This document shows positions 53,677-63,425 of a stretch of 64,000 nucleotides of DNA, piece after piece. The notes beneath the pieces are model-generated. The model was not told the DNA's origin and did not search any database. It worked only from the letters and a program-made list of their open reading frames with translations. Origin of the DNA: Segetibacter koreensis DSM 18137 (GTDB taxonomy: Bacteria > Bacteroidota > Bacteroidia > Chitinophagales > Chitinophagaceae); NCBI RefSeq assembly GCF_000374045.1, contig NZ_KB893331.1, positions 20,818-84,817 on the forward strand. The letters are read 5' to 3'. Each line of letters opens with the position of its first letter. Positions within the stretch are counted from its first letter, which is position 1. The translations under genes and the position numbers were made by a program.

Positions 53677-54894
53677 ATGTTTTTTAAAGATGTTATAGGT
53701 CAAACTGAGGTTAAGCAGCACCTAGCGGAAATGGTGCAGTTGAACAGGCTCAGCCATGCTTTATTGTTCTTAGGAAAACAAGGGAGCGGCGCTTTGCCTT
53801 TAGCCCTTGCTTTTGGCCAATTTCTTGTTTGCGAAAAAGTAAATGGGAAATCAACATCTAATCAACAAGGCCCTTCTTTGTTTGGGTTTGACGAACCAGT
53901 TGAACCAATGAATACATCTCCGACCTTGACCGACGCCTGCGGAGAATGTCCTGCATGTACCAAGGCATGGCAAATGGTTCATCCTGATATACATTTTTCT
54001 TACCCGGTAATTTCTAAAAAAAGCGGAGACAAGCCAAAGTCGACAGACTTTATAAGTGATTGGCGGGAATTTATACAGCAGAGTCCTTATGGGAATGTGT
54101 ATGACTGGCTTCAATTTATAGGAGCAGAAAACAAGCAGGGAAATATAACGGCGGAAGAATGTAATGATATTATAAGACAACTTAGCCTGAAGAGCTTTGA
54201 AAGCGAGTATAAAATTCTTTTGATGTGGATGCCCGAATATTTGGGCAAAGAAGGAAACAAGCTTTTAAAACTGATAGAAGAACCACCGGCAAACACATTA
54301 TTTATATTGGTGGCTGAAAGCGAAGAGCAAATTTTGCCAACGATTTTATCAAGAACGCAATTGGTAAAAGTTCCTTTACTTGAAAATGTTGAAGTAGAAC
54401 AGGCATTGATAGAAAGAAACAATACGCCACCTGAGCAGGCAAGACTTGTAGCAGGAATTGCACAGGGAAATTATCATGAAGCGTTGCAGCTTTTACAACA
54501 TTCTGAAGAAGACTGGCTAAGCCTGCTACGCGAATGGATGAACGTAACACTGAAAGAAAACCAGTTGGGCCAGGTAAAATGGGTAGAAGAAGCTGCTAAA
54601 CTGGGTCGTGAAAAACAAAAGCAGTTTCTCCGGTATTACAATCACTTGCTTGAGCAATGTGTTCGATTAAGAATTTTGGGACCTCAAAATTTATCTCTTT
54701 CTGAACCTGAAAAAGACTTCGCAGCAAGGCTAAATAAGGTGGCAAGCGTAACACAGCAACAAGCTATTATAACAGAACTTGACAAAGCAGCATATTATGT
54801 CGAAAGAAATGCTAATGCTAAAATTCTTTTCCATGCATTAACTATAAAAATGTTGCACATTATTAAGGATAAGGTTTTAGTAAGCGTGGTGTGA
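53677..54894 (+). CDS. holB: DNA polymerase III subunit delta' (HolB)
   Basis: Part of the clamp loader. The 405-residue protein starts with the standard sequence (MFFKDVIGQTEVKQHLAEMV), followed by SHALLFLGKQGSGALPLALA, where the P-loop Lys is absent; this is expected of delta', which does not hydrolyse ATP. The zinc-binding segment is CGECPACTKAWQ. The segment SRTQLVKVPLL at the end of the AAA domain matches clamp loader subunits. DnaX is ruled out by the missing P-loop Lys. A four-base gap separates a TATCTTCG element from the ATG. Confidence 0.88.
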   Translation: MFFKDVIGQTEVKQHLAEMVQLNRLSHALLFLGKQGSGALPLALAFGQFLVCEKVNGKSTSNQQGPSLFGFDEPVEPMNTSPTLTDACGECPACTKAWQMVHPDIHFSYPVISKKSGDKPKSTDFISDWREFIQQSPYGNVYDWLQFIGAENKQGNITAEECNDIIRQLSLKSFESEYKILLMWMPEYLGKEGNKLLKLIEEPPANTLFILVAESEEQILPTILSRTQLVKVPLLENVEVEQALIERNNTPPEQARLVAGIAQGNYHEALQLLQHSEEDWLSLLREWMNVTLKENQLGQVKWVEEAAKLGREKQKQFLRYYNHLLEQCVRLRILGPQNLSLSEPEKDFAARLNKVASVTQQQAIITELDKAAYYVERNANAKILFHALTIKMLHIIKDKVLVSVV

Positions 54895-54946
54895 TAATTT
54901 TCTTTTGTATAAGTTAGTCTTACATGGCTGGCCAAACTATTTCAAC

Positions 54947-56668
54947 TTAAAACTTTGCCGCCACAATTACCACATTTTTAAACGATTTCCTTTTGCCATT
55001 TAGATTGAAGACGTCAGTATAAATGATATAGGGGCCTAAGGGAACTTTATTAAGCTTGTCATCCAAACCGTCCCATTTAAAAGTGCCTGAAAGTGCTAAT
55101 GTTGCATTTTTAGCAAGGCTTTTTACAGGCATTCCTGCTGCATCAAAAATGGTTATGTTGGCTACATATCCTTGTTCGCTGGTTAAGTAGTTGATCGTTG
55201 TAAAATCTTCAAATCCATCTTTATCTGGCGAAAATGTTTTTGGGGCAACTGTTATATTCGTTCTCGTAGAAGCATCTGTTTTGAATTGTGAATTTTGATA
55301 AGAAGGGGTTCCAAAACCGGCAGTTGATGCAGCAGATGTCCAGTTCTCTTTGTTCTGAGTTGGCTTGTTATAATCAATTCTTTCTAATGAAATTCCTTCT
55401 GTATTATCTATTAATTGGAAATGCCATTTAGAGTTATAGTGCAGTTCGTCAATTATATATTTTCGGCTATCTAATAACACAACATCACCTTCTTCATCAG
55501 GAAAAGAAGGCATGTTGATATCAATAAAATTATCAGGGTTTTGTGCAAAATAGTTTTGTTTTATAACCGACGCATCTTCACTGACAACAAAAAAATCTCC
55601 TGGAAACAGTAAAAGAGGATCACCTGTAAGTTGTGTTAGACTTCCTACAGCATTTGTAGTAGAAGATCTGTTAGCTATATACACATCTTTTAAATCAACT
55701 ATTTTAGCGCTTCGATTATATATCTCAACATAATCGACGACACCGGGTTTGGGATTAAAAAGTACCTCGTTGATAACAACATCATTACTATCAATAGCAC
55801 TTGCCAACCCAACGCGTGCGTTTTTTACTGCCTGTATAATGTTGCCACTGCAATCTGCTATATTATTTGCTGTTATTGTATACTCCTTATTACTTAATAA
55901 GGCCTTATTTACGGTAAGCTTTACTTTATTAAACTCAGGAGAAATGGCAACAGCAGAAACCGGGGTAATGTCGCTGCCGATGTTGTAATTAGAAGCATTT
56001 GCGCCTTTTGAGCTATCAATCGGTTCACTAAAGGTTAATATAATTGTTACACTGTCGATTGTAGCAGCTCTTAAAAGTGCAGGCGCAGTATTATCAGGAT
56101 TGTGTGCATCTAAAGAATTTTTTGAGCCGGGTGTTCCGCCTCGTGCGTCGGAGCTTGCCTTCCAATTGCTGGCATCACCGCAAGCATTATGTGTGTCCAT
56201 CATCTCAAGGCTCCAACCGCCGCTACTCTTTACATCATTTTGAAACCAGCTTTTTTTATAACTGACAGAATGAATTACAACTCCTTCTTTAGATATAAGA
56301 GATAATGTTGTGCCCTCATTATTAAGAGCCGGAAAAGAAGGTATTCCAATAACTTTCCCAAATAATGAAAAAAGGTCAACATTGTTCAGGCCTGTAATTA
56401 TAAGGAAGCTATCTGCAGGTAAAATGTATGAAGGAAACGACTTACTGCCATTACTCAAACTCATTAATCTCCAACCACCAAGATTAATATCTTTCCCGCT
56501 AATATTTTTAACTTCAATAAATTCTGCATCAGGCAGACCATTAACAGGGCTTGGATCTGGAAGAATTTCATCAATCACTACGCCAAAAGCCTTAGGTATT
56601 TGAGCATTTGAGTTTGTAAATAAAAAACAAGTAATTAAAATAAAGGTAAAAATGATCGTTTTTGGCAT
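54947..56668 (-). CDS. secreted lamin-tail-domain protein
   Basis: A 573-residue secreted protein with signal peptide (IIFTFILITCFLFTNSNA). Two lamin-tail domains are recognised: one at the start (VVIDEILPDPSP then EFIEVKNISGKDINLGGW) and one in the middle (VVINEVLFNPKPG and DYVEIYNRSAK). Between them is an Ig-like region. The C-terminal 90 residues resemble the FlgD-like beta sandwich found in Bacteroidota secreted proteins (TIFDAAGMPVKSL). Such proteins are probably on the cell surface; function is unknown. Confidence 0.85.
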   Translation of the reverse strand: MPKTIIFTFILITCFLFTNSNAQIPKAFGVVIDEILPDPSPVNGLPDAEFIEVKNISGKDINLGGWRLMSLSNGSKSFPSYILPADSFLIITGLNNVDLFSLFGKVIGIPSFPALNNEGTTLSLISKEGVVIHSVSYKKSWFQNDVKSSGGWSLEMMDTHNACGDASNWKASSDARGGTPGSKNSLDAHNPDNTAPALLRAATIDSVTIILTFSEPIDSSKGANASNYNIGSDITPVSAVAISPEFNKVKLTVNKALLSNKEYTITANNIADCSGNIIQAVKNARVGLASAIDSNDVVINEVLFNPKPGVVDYVEIYNRSAKIVDLKDVYIANRSSTTNAVGSLTQLTGDPLLLFPGDFFVVSEDASVIKQNYFAQNPDNFIDINMPSFPDEEGDVVLLDSRKYIIDELHYNSKWHFQLIDNTEGISLERIDYNKPTQNKENWTSAASTAGFGTPSYQNSQFKTDASTRTNITVAPKTFSPDKDGFEDFTTINYLTSEQGYVANITIFDAAGMPVKSLAKNATLALSGTFKWDGLDDKLNKVPLGPYIIYTDVFNLNGKRKSFKNVVIVAAKF

Positions 56669-56772
56669 TTGCTCTATTGGCCTTGATATTTTAAAAATAC
56701 AATGGTTTTGTTATCTCTATAGAATTATTATGCCCAGTAAAATTCGGCTCAAAAAAAATCACTTTAAAAAAA

Positions 56773-56928
56773 TTTGTCTTTAGTTCTTTTTGTATTTACT
56801 TTCGCAAAAGTGATTACAGTACAACAAAATATTAAACGCACAAAGAAACAGCTACCCTAGGGAAGCCGCCTGCGTTTGTACATTATACATATAAAGTAAG
56901 GCCTTCCCGAAACAGGAAGGCTTTTTTT
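56773..56928 (+). ncRNA. candidate leader RNA or small RNA with intrinsic terminator, upstream of asd
   Basis: TTTG at 56773-56776 and TACTTTCG at 56797-56804 (20 bases apart) form a promoter, placing the transcript start near 56811. The RNA would contain a 7-bp stem AAACGCA (56834-56840) with TGCGTTT (56871-56877). It ends in a terminator, GCCTTCC (56901-56907) with GGAAGGC (56915-56921), then seven T. GGGAAG (56860-56865) could instead pair with CTTCCC (56903-56908) and disrupt the terminator. It begins about 200 bases before asd. No known riboswitch class matched. Confidence 0.6.
56898..56928 (+). terminator. intrinsic terminator in the asd leader
   Basis: 7-bp GC-rich stem with a 7-base loop (CGAAACA) and a run of seven T. 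It ends a short transcript about 85 bases before the asd start. Confidence 0.85.
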
Positions 56929-57012
56929 ATGCGGTGCTTTTACAATAAAAGGTAAAAAAATATTATTCGCGACAAAACATACAATCAGAAAAAACAAGAA
57001 AAAATAAAAACA

Positions 57013-58005
57013 ATGAAAGTTGCAGTTGTAGGCGCTACAGGCCTTGTAGGCACAAAAATGTTGCAGGTGTTAACCGAACGAAATTTCCCGGTAACAGAAT
57101 TATTGCCGGTTGCCTCAGCAAAATCAGTTGGAAAGGAAGTTCTTTTTAAAGGCAAAAACTATAAAGTAGTAAGCATGGAAGATGCGATTGCTGCAAAGCC
57201 TGACGTTGCATTGTTTTCTGCCGGAGGTGGCACATCACTCGAATGGGCTCCTAAGTTTGCGGAAGCAGGGATAACTGTGATTGACAACTCAAGTGCATGG
57301 CGCATGGATCCTAATAAAAAGCTGGTAGTACCTGAGGTGAATGCGGAGGTTCTTACCAAACAAGACAAGATCATCGCTAATCCTAATTGCTCTACCATTC
57401 AAATGGTCGTAGCATTGCAACCATTGCATAAAAAATATAAAATTAAAAGAGTTGTGGTAAGCACTTACCAAAGCGTAACAGGCACAGGGGTAAAGGCGGT
57501 GCAGCAACTGATGAACGAACGCAAAGACGAGAAAGGAGTTATGGCTTATAAATATCCTATTGATTTAAACGTAATTCCTCAAATAGACGTGTTTTTGGAA
57601 AACGGTTATACCAAGGAAGAAATGAAGATGGTAAATGAGACTAAAAAAATTATGCACGATGACAGCATAAGACTAACATCTACTACAGTGCGTATACCGG
57701 TGATGGGTGGCCATAGTGAAAGTGTAAATGTAGAATTTGAAAACGACTTTAACCTTGATGAGGTAAAGCAATTGCTTGAAGAATCACCTGGCATAACATT
57801 GCAAGACAACATACAGGAGCAAATTTATCCGATGCCATTATGGGCACATGAGAAAGATGATGTATTTGTAGGCAGGTTAAGAAGAGATGAAAGTCAGCCA
57901 AACACCTTAAACATGTGGATTGTCAGCGATAATCTTAGAAAGGGTGCAGCAACAAATGCAATTCAAATAGCAGAATATTTAATTAAAAATGATTTGCTGA
58001 ACTAG
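57013..58005 (+). CDS. asd: aspartate-semialdehyde dehydrogenase
   Basis: Second step of the aspartate family pathway, giving the precursor of lysine, threonine and methionine. At 330 residues it has the usual length. The NADP domain starts VAVVGATGLVG and the catalytic Cys126 is in NPNCSTIQ; the GGHSESVNVEF segment supplies the substrate-binding His. Transcription may depend on read-through of the leader terminator just upstream, which would allow attenuation. Confidence 0.95.
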   Translation: MKVAVVGATGLVGTKMLQVLTERNFPVTELLPVASAKSVGKEVLFKGKNYKVVSMEDAIAAKPDVALFSAGGGTSLEWAPKFAEAGITVIDNSSAWRMDPNKKLVVPEVNAEVLTKQDKIIANPNCSTIQMVVALQPLHKKYKIKRVVVSTYQSVTGTGVKAVQQLMNERKDEKGVMAYKYPIDLNVIPQIDVFLENGYTKEEMKMVNETKKIMHDDSIRLTSTTVRIPVMGGHSESVNVEFENDFNLDEVKQLLEESPGITLQDNIQEQIYPMPLWAHEKDDVFVGRLRRDESQPNTLNMWIVSDNLRKGAATNAIQIAEYLIKNDLLN

Positions 58006-58053
58006 ATGTGCTTTTGGCACCCGTATTTTTTATACAGACTTTGATAAAATGAT

Positions 58054-58087
58054 GAAGTGTTTGAAGAGTCAATTTTTCAAACACTTC
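58054..58087 (+). terminator. hairpin after asd
   Basis: Perfect 12-bp arms GAAGTGTTTGAA (58054-58065) and TTCAAACACTTC (58076-58087) with a 10-base loop, followed by TCTTTTA. It overlaps the end of the small minus-strand ORF at 58069. Confidence 0.8.
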
Positions 58088-58284
58088 TCTTTTACTAATT
58101 GCTTTATAGCAGCGCACGCGTTATAATTTTGGATACTTAAAAAATATTCAAGAATTTCATCAAGAACACTTATATCGTTTTCGGTTAAAAAGATTTCATA
58201 TACTTCGTTATAATTGAAGTTTGCCGAAAGACGATATAACAGTGATTTCATGAGGGATGGGTTAGACAGGTGTTGATTGTTCAT
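58069..58284 (-). CDS. small hypothetical protein (71 aa)
   Basis: A short ORF with a standard ATG. The protein looks like a helical peptide (EVYEIFLTENDISVLDEIL, then EYFLSIQNYNACAAIKQL) and ends KCLKN. No family recognised. Its 3' end overlaps the hairpin that ends asd, which weakens the case, but its amino acid composition is protein-like. Confidence 0.4.
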   Translation of the reverse strand: MNNQHLSNPSLMKSLLYRLSANFNYNEVYEIFLTENDISVLDEILEYFLSIQNYNACAAIKQLVKEKCLKN

Positions 58285-58768
58285 TTTGTTTCAGTGCCGG
58301 TGCTTTTGATATTTTTCTTTACTCTTTAGGTATCAATTCTATAAAAATAAATAAGACTTAAAGCCACAAGCATTAGTTGCAAGTACAACAAACAGCAGCA
58401 GTTTTTACAAATCCTTACATCTTTAGCTACTTCTTTAGACGCAAACTTCTAAACGTCTTTTTCCGTTCGTATATATATTAATTTGATTGCATTAATTGAA
58501 TTAAAAAGTCATAAAGAAAGTGAAGATTTTATTTTTCTGATTTAAGCCTTTGGTTTTAATGTTTCATCCTTCATCCTCTACTAACTTTATTGTGATCACA
58601 TTCTGTTCATTCGTTTATCTTCCGACATCATAAGCTTTATGTTCAAACAGAGAAGATAAACAATTTAAAAGCATGTTTTTAACAGACAAACAAAAAAATG
58701 TACAATAGGTATTCACCCCATTTTTTTGTAATATTATTGTTGCTTTTATTCAACTAACTGTAAAGTAT
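58285..58768. other. 484-base intergenic region before the 5'-nucleotidase
   Basis: Very AT-rich. A weak hairpin AGACG..CGTCT followed by five T lies near 58436-58466. GTTGCAAGTACAAC at 58376-58389 differs by one base from a near-palindrome at 47332-47345 upstream of copA. I see no clear promoter or gene here. Confidence 0.45.
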
Positions 58769-60316
58769 ATGAAACAATATTTTAGAATCTTATTCATATT
58801 TATTGTTATTACAAATGCCTCTTGTAAAGTAACTAAAAACGCTGTTGCAACTAAAGATGACGGAAAAATAGAAATTGATTTTGTGCAGGTAAATGATGTG
58901 TATGAAATAGCGCCGATAGCAGGTGGCAAAGAAGGTGGAATGGCAAGAGTCGCCACATTAAAAAGGAAATACAAACAATCTAACCCAAATACTTTTTTAA
59001 TAATGGCCGGAGATTTTATTAGTCCCTCTGTGTACAATAGTTTACAATACAACGGACAACGAATAAGGGGTGCGCAAATGATAGAATCGATGAACGCTGC
59101 AGGAATGGACCTCGTAATTTTTGGCAACCACGAGTTTGATTTTTCGGACAAAGATTTGCAGGATAGAATCAATGAGTCTAACTTCCTGTGGGTTTCATCA
59201 AATACTTTTCATAGGTTAAAAGATAGCATTGTTCCTTTTACAAAAACAAATGTACCGGGTGCAGTTCCCTTTCCTCAAAAGTATATAATGAATGTAAAGG
59301 ATGCCGATGGTACAACTGCTAAAATAGGTATTATAGGTCTTACGCTTTCATCAAATCCTGCAGAATATGTTAGTTACAAAGAGCCATTGTCAACAGCGAA
59401 ACAATTATACGATGAGCTTAAAGATTCTGTAGATGCAGTTGTAGCTGTTACACACCAGACAGTTGATGATGACATTAAACTCGCAACTGAACTGCCTGGC
59501 TTAGCTGCTATTCTAGGCGGACATGAACACTCTGGTGTATTCCATAAAACAGGTAATGTAAACATAACCAAAGCGGAAGCTAACGCTAAAACTGCCTACG
59601 TTATAAAACTTCTTATTAATAAAAAGACTCATCAATTTACTGCCTCTCCTGAACTTAACTATATAAACGAAAAGATTGCTTTTGACATCACTACAAATAC
59701 AGTTGTACAAAAGTGGAAAAAAATAGCAGAAGATAATTATGCTTCCCTAGGTTTTAACCCAAAGAAAATTGTCATAGCGTCCGGAGAAGTACTCAATGGC
59801 AAAGAGTCAGAAACTCGAAACACGTCAACAAATTTTACAAGGTTGATAACACAAGCAATGGCATTTGTATGCCCCCAAGCAGATGTAGTTATTTTTAACT
59901 CAGGTTCAATAAGATTAGATGATATATTAACTCCGCCTGTTTCTGAGTACGATATAATACGCAGTTTGCCTTTTGGTGGTGGCATTGTAGAAGCCGATAT
60001 GAAAGGAAGTCTGCTGATACAAGTATTACAGGCAGGACTAAAGAATAGAAATTCAGGTGGTTTCTTACAATATCAGCCTGTAACCTATAATAATACCAGC
60101 AATTTATTTATGATAAATAATACTCCAATTGATTCACTTAAAACATACCGGGTTGCTATGTCAGAATTTTTACTTACCGGAAAAGAGAGTAACCTTGGTT
60201 TTCTACATCCTCAAAATCCTGCCATTACAAAAATGTATCCTGCTGACACCTCAGCCAATAATCCAAAATTAGACATCAGGCTGGCAATCATTACATATTT
60301 AGAAAGTAAGAAATAA
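58769..60316 (+). CDS. 5'-nucleotidase/metallophosphatase lipoprotein
   Basis: A 515-residue lipoprotein: signal peptide followed by the lipobox TNASC. The metallophosphoesterase domain has FVQVNDVYEIAP, MAGDFISPS, GNHEFDFSD, VAVTHQTVDDD and LGGHEHSG, the metal ligands of the UshA-type family. The C-terminal 5'-nucleotidase domain begins near residue 320 and has FNSGSIRLDD and FGGGIVE. It should hydrolyse nucleotides or related phosphoesters in the periplasm. Confidence 0.92.
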   Translation: MKQYFRILFIFIVITNASCKVTKNAVATKDDGKIEIDFVQVNDVYEIAPIAGGKEGGMARVATLKRKYKQSNPNTFLIMAGDFISPSVYNSLQYNGQRIRGAQMIESMNAAGMDLVIFGNHEFDFSDKDLQDRINESNFLWVSSNTFHRLKDSIVPFTKTNVPGAVPFPQKYIMNVKDADGTTAKIGIIGLTLSSNPAEYVSYKEPLSTAKQLYDELKDSVDAVVAVTHQTVDDDIKLATELPGLAAILGGHEHSGVFHKTGNVNITKAEANAKTAYVIKLLINKKTHQFTASPELNYINEKIAFDITTNTVVQKWKKIAEDNYASLGFNPKKIVIASGEVLNGKESETRNTSTNFTRLITQAMAFVCPQADVVIFNSGSIRLDDILTPPVSEYDIIRSLPFGGGIVEADMKGSLLIQVLQAGLKNRNSGGFLQYQPVTYNNTSNLFMINNTPIDSLKTYRVAMSEFLLTGKESNLGFLHPQNPAITKMYPADTSANNPKLDIRLAIITYLESKK

Positions 60317-60330
60317 TCATGAAGGCGAGA

Positions 60331-60356
60331 ATAAAGGAGATAATAATATCCTTTAT
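60331..60356. terminator. weak hairpin in a convergent gap
   Basis: ATAAAGGA (60331-60338) pairs with TCCTTTAT (60349-60356) across a 10-base AT-rich loop. There is no U-tract. It sits between the 5'-nucleotidase and the L,D-transpeptidase genes. Confidence 0.35.
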
Positions 60357-60393
60357 AATTTCCTGATGATTCTCTTTCATAAACGCTGCATTA

Positions 60394-61254
60394 TTATTTT
60401 ACATCAGTTGAATACAAAGAACCGCCATCGGTATTTGATGCAGTATTATTTTGTATAGATGATGGATCATTGATCTGGTAAGAAGGATTGAGGTCGAAGC
60501 CTGCATTTAAAATAGCAGAGGTATGAGTGTACCAATCATCAGGATAACTTACAAATACACAACTTCCGCCTTTGATAGCATCAATTATTCGAAAATGTAT
60601 ACCATACGGAACAGCAGGACAACCATAACTTCTGCTAATTGCGCCTTTTGCACCGGCCACCGATGCAGCTACGTACTTTGAACCATGCAACACTATTGAC
60701 CTCATTTTGACTCTGTCATTTATACCCGGCTCCATTCCGTTTAACTGTAAACTAAGACCTGCTTTGCCTTTGTACGGCTGCCCGGTTACGAGAAATCCGA
60801 GGCTGCTTTTATTAGAATTATATAAGTTTGAAAAACTTGTGGCAAATTCCTCTCCGCTGTTTTTTCCATGAGAAACATACGTATTGAACAATAAGCGGCT
60901 GTTAACAACATCAATTACATACAACCTCTTATTTCTGCTGCTTTGGCTATAATCACAAATAGTAAGTACGTTTGTCTTGTTTAACATACCCTTACTTTCG
61001 AGGTATTGAAAACCTTTATAAGCATTAAAAAACACATCTTTTTCGAGACCGTATTCGCCTAGACTAATTAGATCGTAAATGGAATCAGAAATTCTTTTAA
61101 TAACGGGAGCGCTTGCTGAATTGGAAAGTAATGTAGGAAAATTTTTATCTCCACCTGGCAACCCTTTTTTGTTATCGCCTGCAAAAGATTGTACCGAAAT
61201 AAAGAGTAACGTGACCAATAAAACCTTTCCTGCTAACTTTGAAAATCCTCGCAT
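60394..61254 (-). CDS. murein L,D-transpeptidase catalytic-domain protein
   Basis: A 286-residue secreted enzyme with signal peptide (VLLVTLLFISVQSFA). It belongs to the YkuD_2-type group in which the catalytic His and Cys are in LHGSKYV and SRSYGCPAVPYG. Related residues TYVSHGKNSG come earlier. Members form or cut peptide cross-links in the cell wall. It stands alone, and its C-terminus has a polar tail. Confidence 0.88.
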   Translation of the reverse strand: MRGFSKLAGKVLLVTLLFISVQSFAGDNKKGLPGGDKNFPTLLSNSASAPVIKRISDSIYDLISLGEYGLEKDVFFNAYKGFQYLESKGMLNKTNVLTICDYSQSSRNKRLYVIDVVNSRLLFNTYVSHGKNSGEEFATSFSNLYNSNKSSLGFLVTGQPYKGKAGLSLQLNGMEPGINDRVKMRSIVLHGSKYVAASVAGAKGAISRSYGCPAVPYGIHFRIIDAIKGGSCVFVSYPDDWYTHTSAILNAGFDLNPSYQINDPSSIQNNTASNTDGGSLYSTDVK

Positions 61255-61400
61255 AAATTATAATCTTATAAGTGTAATATTTACGGTTAAGGACGCCAAA
61301 TTATAATAATTATTGTCTAAGCTAAGTTAAAAGTTTTTAAGATGTGCAATTTATCCCTAATATTTGCTGATTTTCAATGCTTTCTTTTAGGTAAGAAACT

Positions 61401-62495
61401 TTAAAACCAGCCTCGTTTCTTAAATATTCTCAGCATGATTAACGGTACAATCAGCATAACTGCTACTGTTATGTAAAACCCCCACTTTTGGTGCGAGTAA
61501 GGAATAACATCGAAATTCATTCCGAATATACCTCCTATGACAGCACCGGGTGCAAGTAAACAGGTAACAATTGCCATTACTTTCATTACCTCATTCATCT
61601 TCAGGTTCACCTGGTTTATATACAAGTCCTGTAGACTGGTTAGAATGTCACGATAGTTTTCAGCAACATCATTTGCTTGTATAATATGATCGTAAACGTC
61701 TTTAAAGTATTTATTTATTTTGTCATCCAGCAGTTCGCTTTCACTCTTAATGAAACCATTTATAAGGTCTCTTACCGGCGAAACATTTCTTTTCAATACA
61801 ATCATTTCTTTTCGAAGACTGTTCAGTTTAGCCAAAGATTTTTTGGTACTTCTACGAACTATTTCTTCTTCAAGCTGCTCTATTTTGTCTCCCAACTTCT
61901 CCATTACTTCAAAGTAATGATCGACAATAACATCGAGTAAGCTATAACACAAATAATCTGCTCCTCTTAGCCTAAGTTTACTGTTAGCAATATTTAGTTT
62001 ATCACGAATACTTTTAAATACATCTCTTGTAGCATCTTCCTGAAAGGTAATTACAAAGTCTTTTCCCAAAACTATGCTTATCTGCTCCTGCTCTACGGCA
62101 CAGTTTTCTTCATTGAAATATAACATATTCAGCAGGCAAAACAAAACGCCCTCTATGTCATCCATTTTAGGTCGTTGACCAATACTTGATATATCTTCTA
62201 CGAGTAAGGGGTGAACGCCAAAATGTTGACTTATGAGTTCTATATCCGGCTTAACAATTCCATCTACATTTATCCAGCTTACTTTTCCGCTATCGCGAAA
62301 GCGAAAAGTTTCCCTGATATTCTTCAACTCAACTTTTTCAATAGATACTGCATTATAACTATATACATACAATTTTGTTTCTTTTACATCTTCCCACTCA
62401 GGTTGAACAGTTGGATTAAAGCCGAAAATCTCTTTAGTTCTACCTGTATTGAAGACCGGTTCAATTAATTGCTGAATGTATTTATCGGGGCGCAT
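61401..62495 (-). CDS. corA: magnesium/cobalt transporter CorA
   Basis: Pentameric magnesium channel of the inner membrane. The frame opens at a TTG (62513), but the ATG at 62495 (MRPDKYIQQL) is a better start. The 364 residues have a large cytoplasmic N-terminal part with a long helix region, and two C-terminal spans, the first ending with the GMN motif (Gly325-Met-Asn327). The last residues KKRGWF are basic, as usual. Confidence 0.94.
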   Translation of the reverse strand: MRPDKYIQQLIEPVFNTGRTKEIFGFNPTVQPEWEDVKETKLYVYSYNAVSIEKVELKNIRETFRFRDSGKVSWINVDGIVKPDIELISQHFGVHPLLVEDISSIGQRPKMDDIEGVLFCLLNMLYFNEENCAVEQEQISIVLGKDFVITFQEDATRDVFKSIRDKLNIANSKLRLRGADYLCYSLLDVIVDHYFEVMEKLGDKIEQLEEEIVRRSTKKSLAKLNSLRKEMIVLKRNVSPVRDLINGFIKSESELLDDKINKYFKDVYDHIIQANDVAENYRDILTSLQDLYINQVNLKMNEVMKVMAIVTCLLAPGAVIGGIFGMNFDVIPYSHQKWGFYITVAVMLIVPLIMLRIFKKRGWF

Positions 62496-62745
62496 AAAAT
62501 AAAGATAAGGCAACCTGTAGAAATTAATTTACCAGATGTTTTTTGGAAGGTAACTATATAGTATGTGGGGTAAACCTACATGTGAAATTAGCAGAACCTC
62601 TCTACATCAGCTAACAATGAAGCAGCAAAAAACAAAGAAATATCTGGCCATTGTTTGCTAAGAGAGCTATTTGTTTTTACAGAAAATGTAAAGAACGAGT
62701 TTCACATAAGTTTTTTTAAATTTTGCAAATATCGTATCTGAAAAA

Positions 62746-63360
62746 TTATAAGTCTAGATCTAAAACTGTTTTTGGCGGCAATAAAAGAATTGTTTGTAGT
62801 CCAGCCTCTTTAGCACCTTCTATGTTGTTAGCAGTATCATCAATAAATAATGTTTCATTAGCATTCAGGTTCTCGATGTAAAGCAATTTGATAAAAGATT
62901 CGGGGTAAGGTTTTCTTACGCCCAATTCATGAGAATAGTGAGCTTTTATAAAATAATCGTCAAAGTTCTTTTCGCCTGTACAGTCGCGGAAAATTTTTTG
63001 AAAAGCTATATAATGTATAAGATTTGTATTTGAATATAAGTAAATATTATAGCGTTTTTTTATTTCTTGCAGCCAACGAAGTCTTTGTACCGGAAAAGTT
63101 CCAAGCATTGCAATCCATGCATCCCTTATCTGCTCATCTGACAAGGCTACTCCTGACTCTTTTCTAAAATTTTCATAAAACTCTTCTGGAGTAATTTTCC
63201 CTGTTTCTAAATTTTCAAAAAGAGCGGACGCAGTACTTTGGGTGTAAAACTTGTTCCAATTAGCGACGCCTAATGCTTTAAAGGCTTTTTCTGTTTGTAA
63301 AAAGTCGATATCAATAAAAATTCCACCAAGATCAAAAATAATATTTTTTATTTTTTTCAT
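62746..63360 (-). CDS. HAD-IA family phosphatase (YihX-like)
   Basis: A 204-residue HAD-superfamily hydrolase. Motif I reads FDLGGIFIDIDF, with the nucleophile Asp but Gly at the usual second Asp, as in the YihX group. The second motif is LYSNTN, and the third includes KPYPESFIKLL and LFIDDTANN. YihX dephosphorylates alpha-glucose-1-phosphate; the substrate here is not established. Confidence 0.86.
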   Translation of the reverse strand: MKKIKNIIFDLGGIFIDIDFLQTEKAFKALGVANWNKFYTQSTASALFENLETGKITPEEFYENFRKESGVALSDEQIRDAWIAMLGTFPVQRLRWLQEIKKRYNIYLYSNTNLIHYIAFQKIFRDCTGEKNFDDYFIKAHYSHELGVRKPYPESFIKLLYIENLNANETLFIDDTANNIEGAKEAGLQTILLLPPKTVLDLDL

Positions 63361-63398
63361 AATTGCAAAAATAATGGCTGTGGAAATGCAGAAACTTC

Positions 63399-63406
63399 TA
63401 TATTTG
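63399..63406 (+). promoter_or_regulatory. -7 element of the CAU tRNA
   Basis: TATATTTG fits TAnnTTTG exactly and lies about 20 bases before the tRNA. The -33 region is weak. Confidence 0.5.
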
Positions 63407-63425
63407 CACCCGCTTCCCAGAAGCA

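Noticed and set aside
56811..56928. Assignment of the asd leader to a known riboswitch such as lysine or SAM
   Set aside because: The predicted RNA is too short for a lysine riboswitch and lacks the conserved core sequences of SAM classes that I could check by eye.
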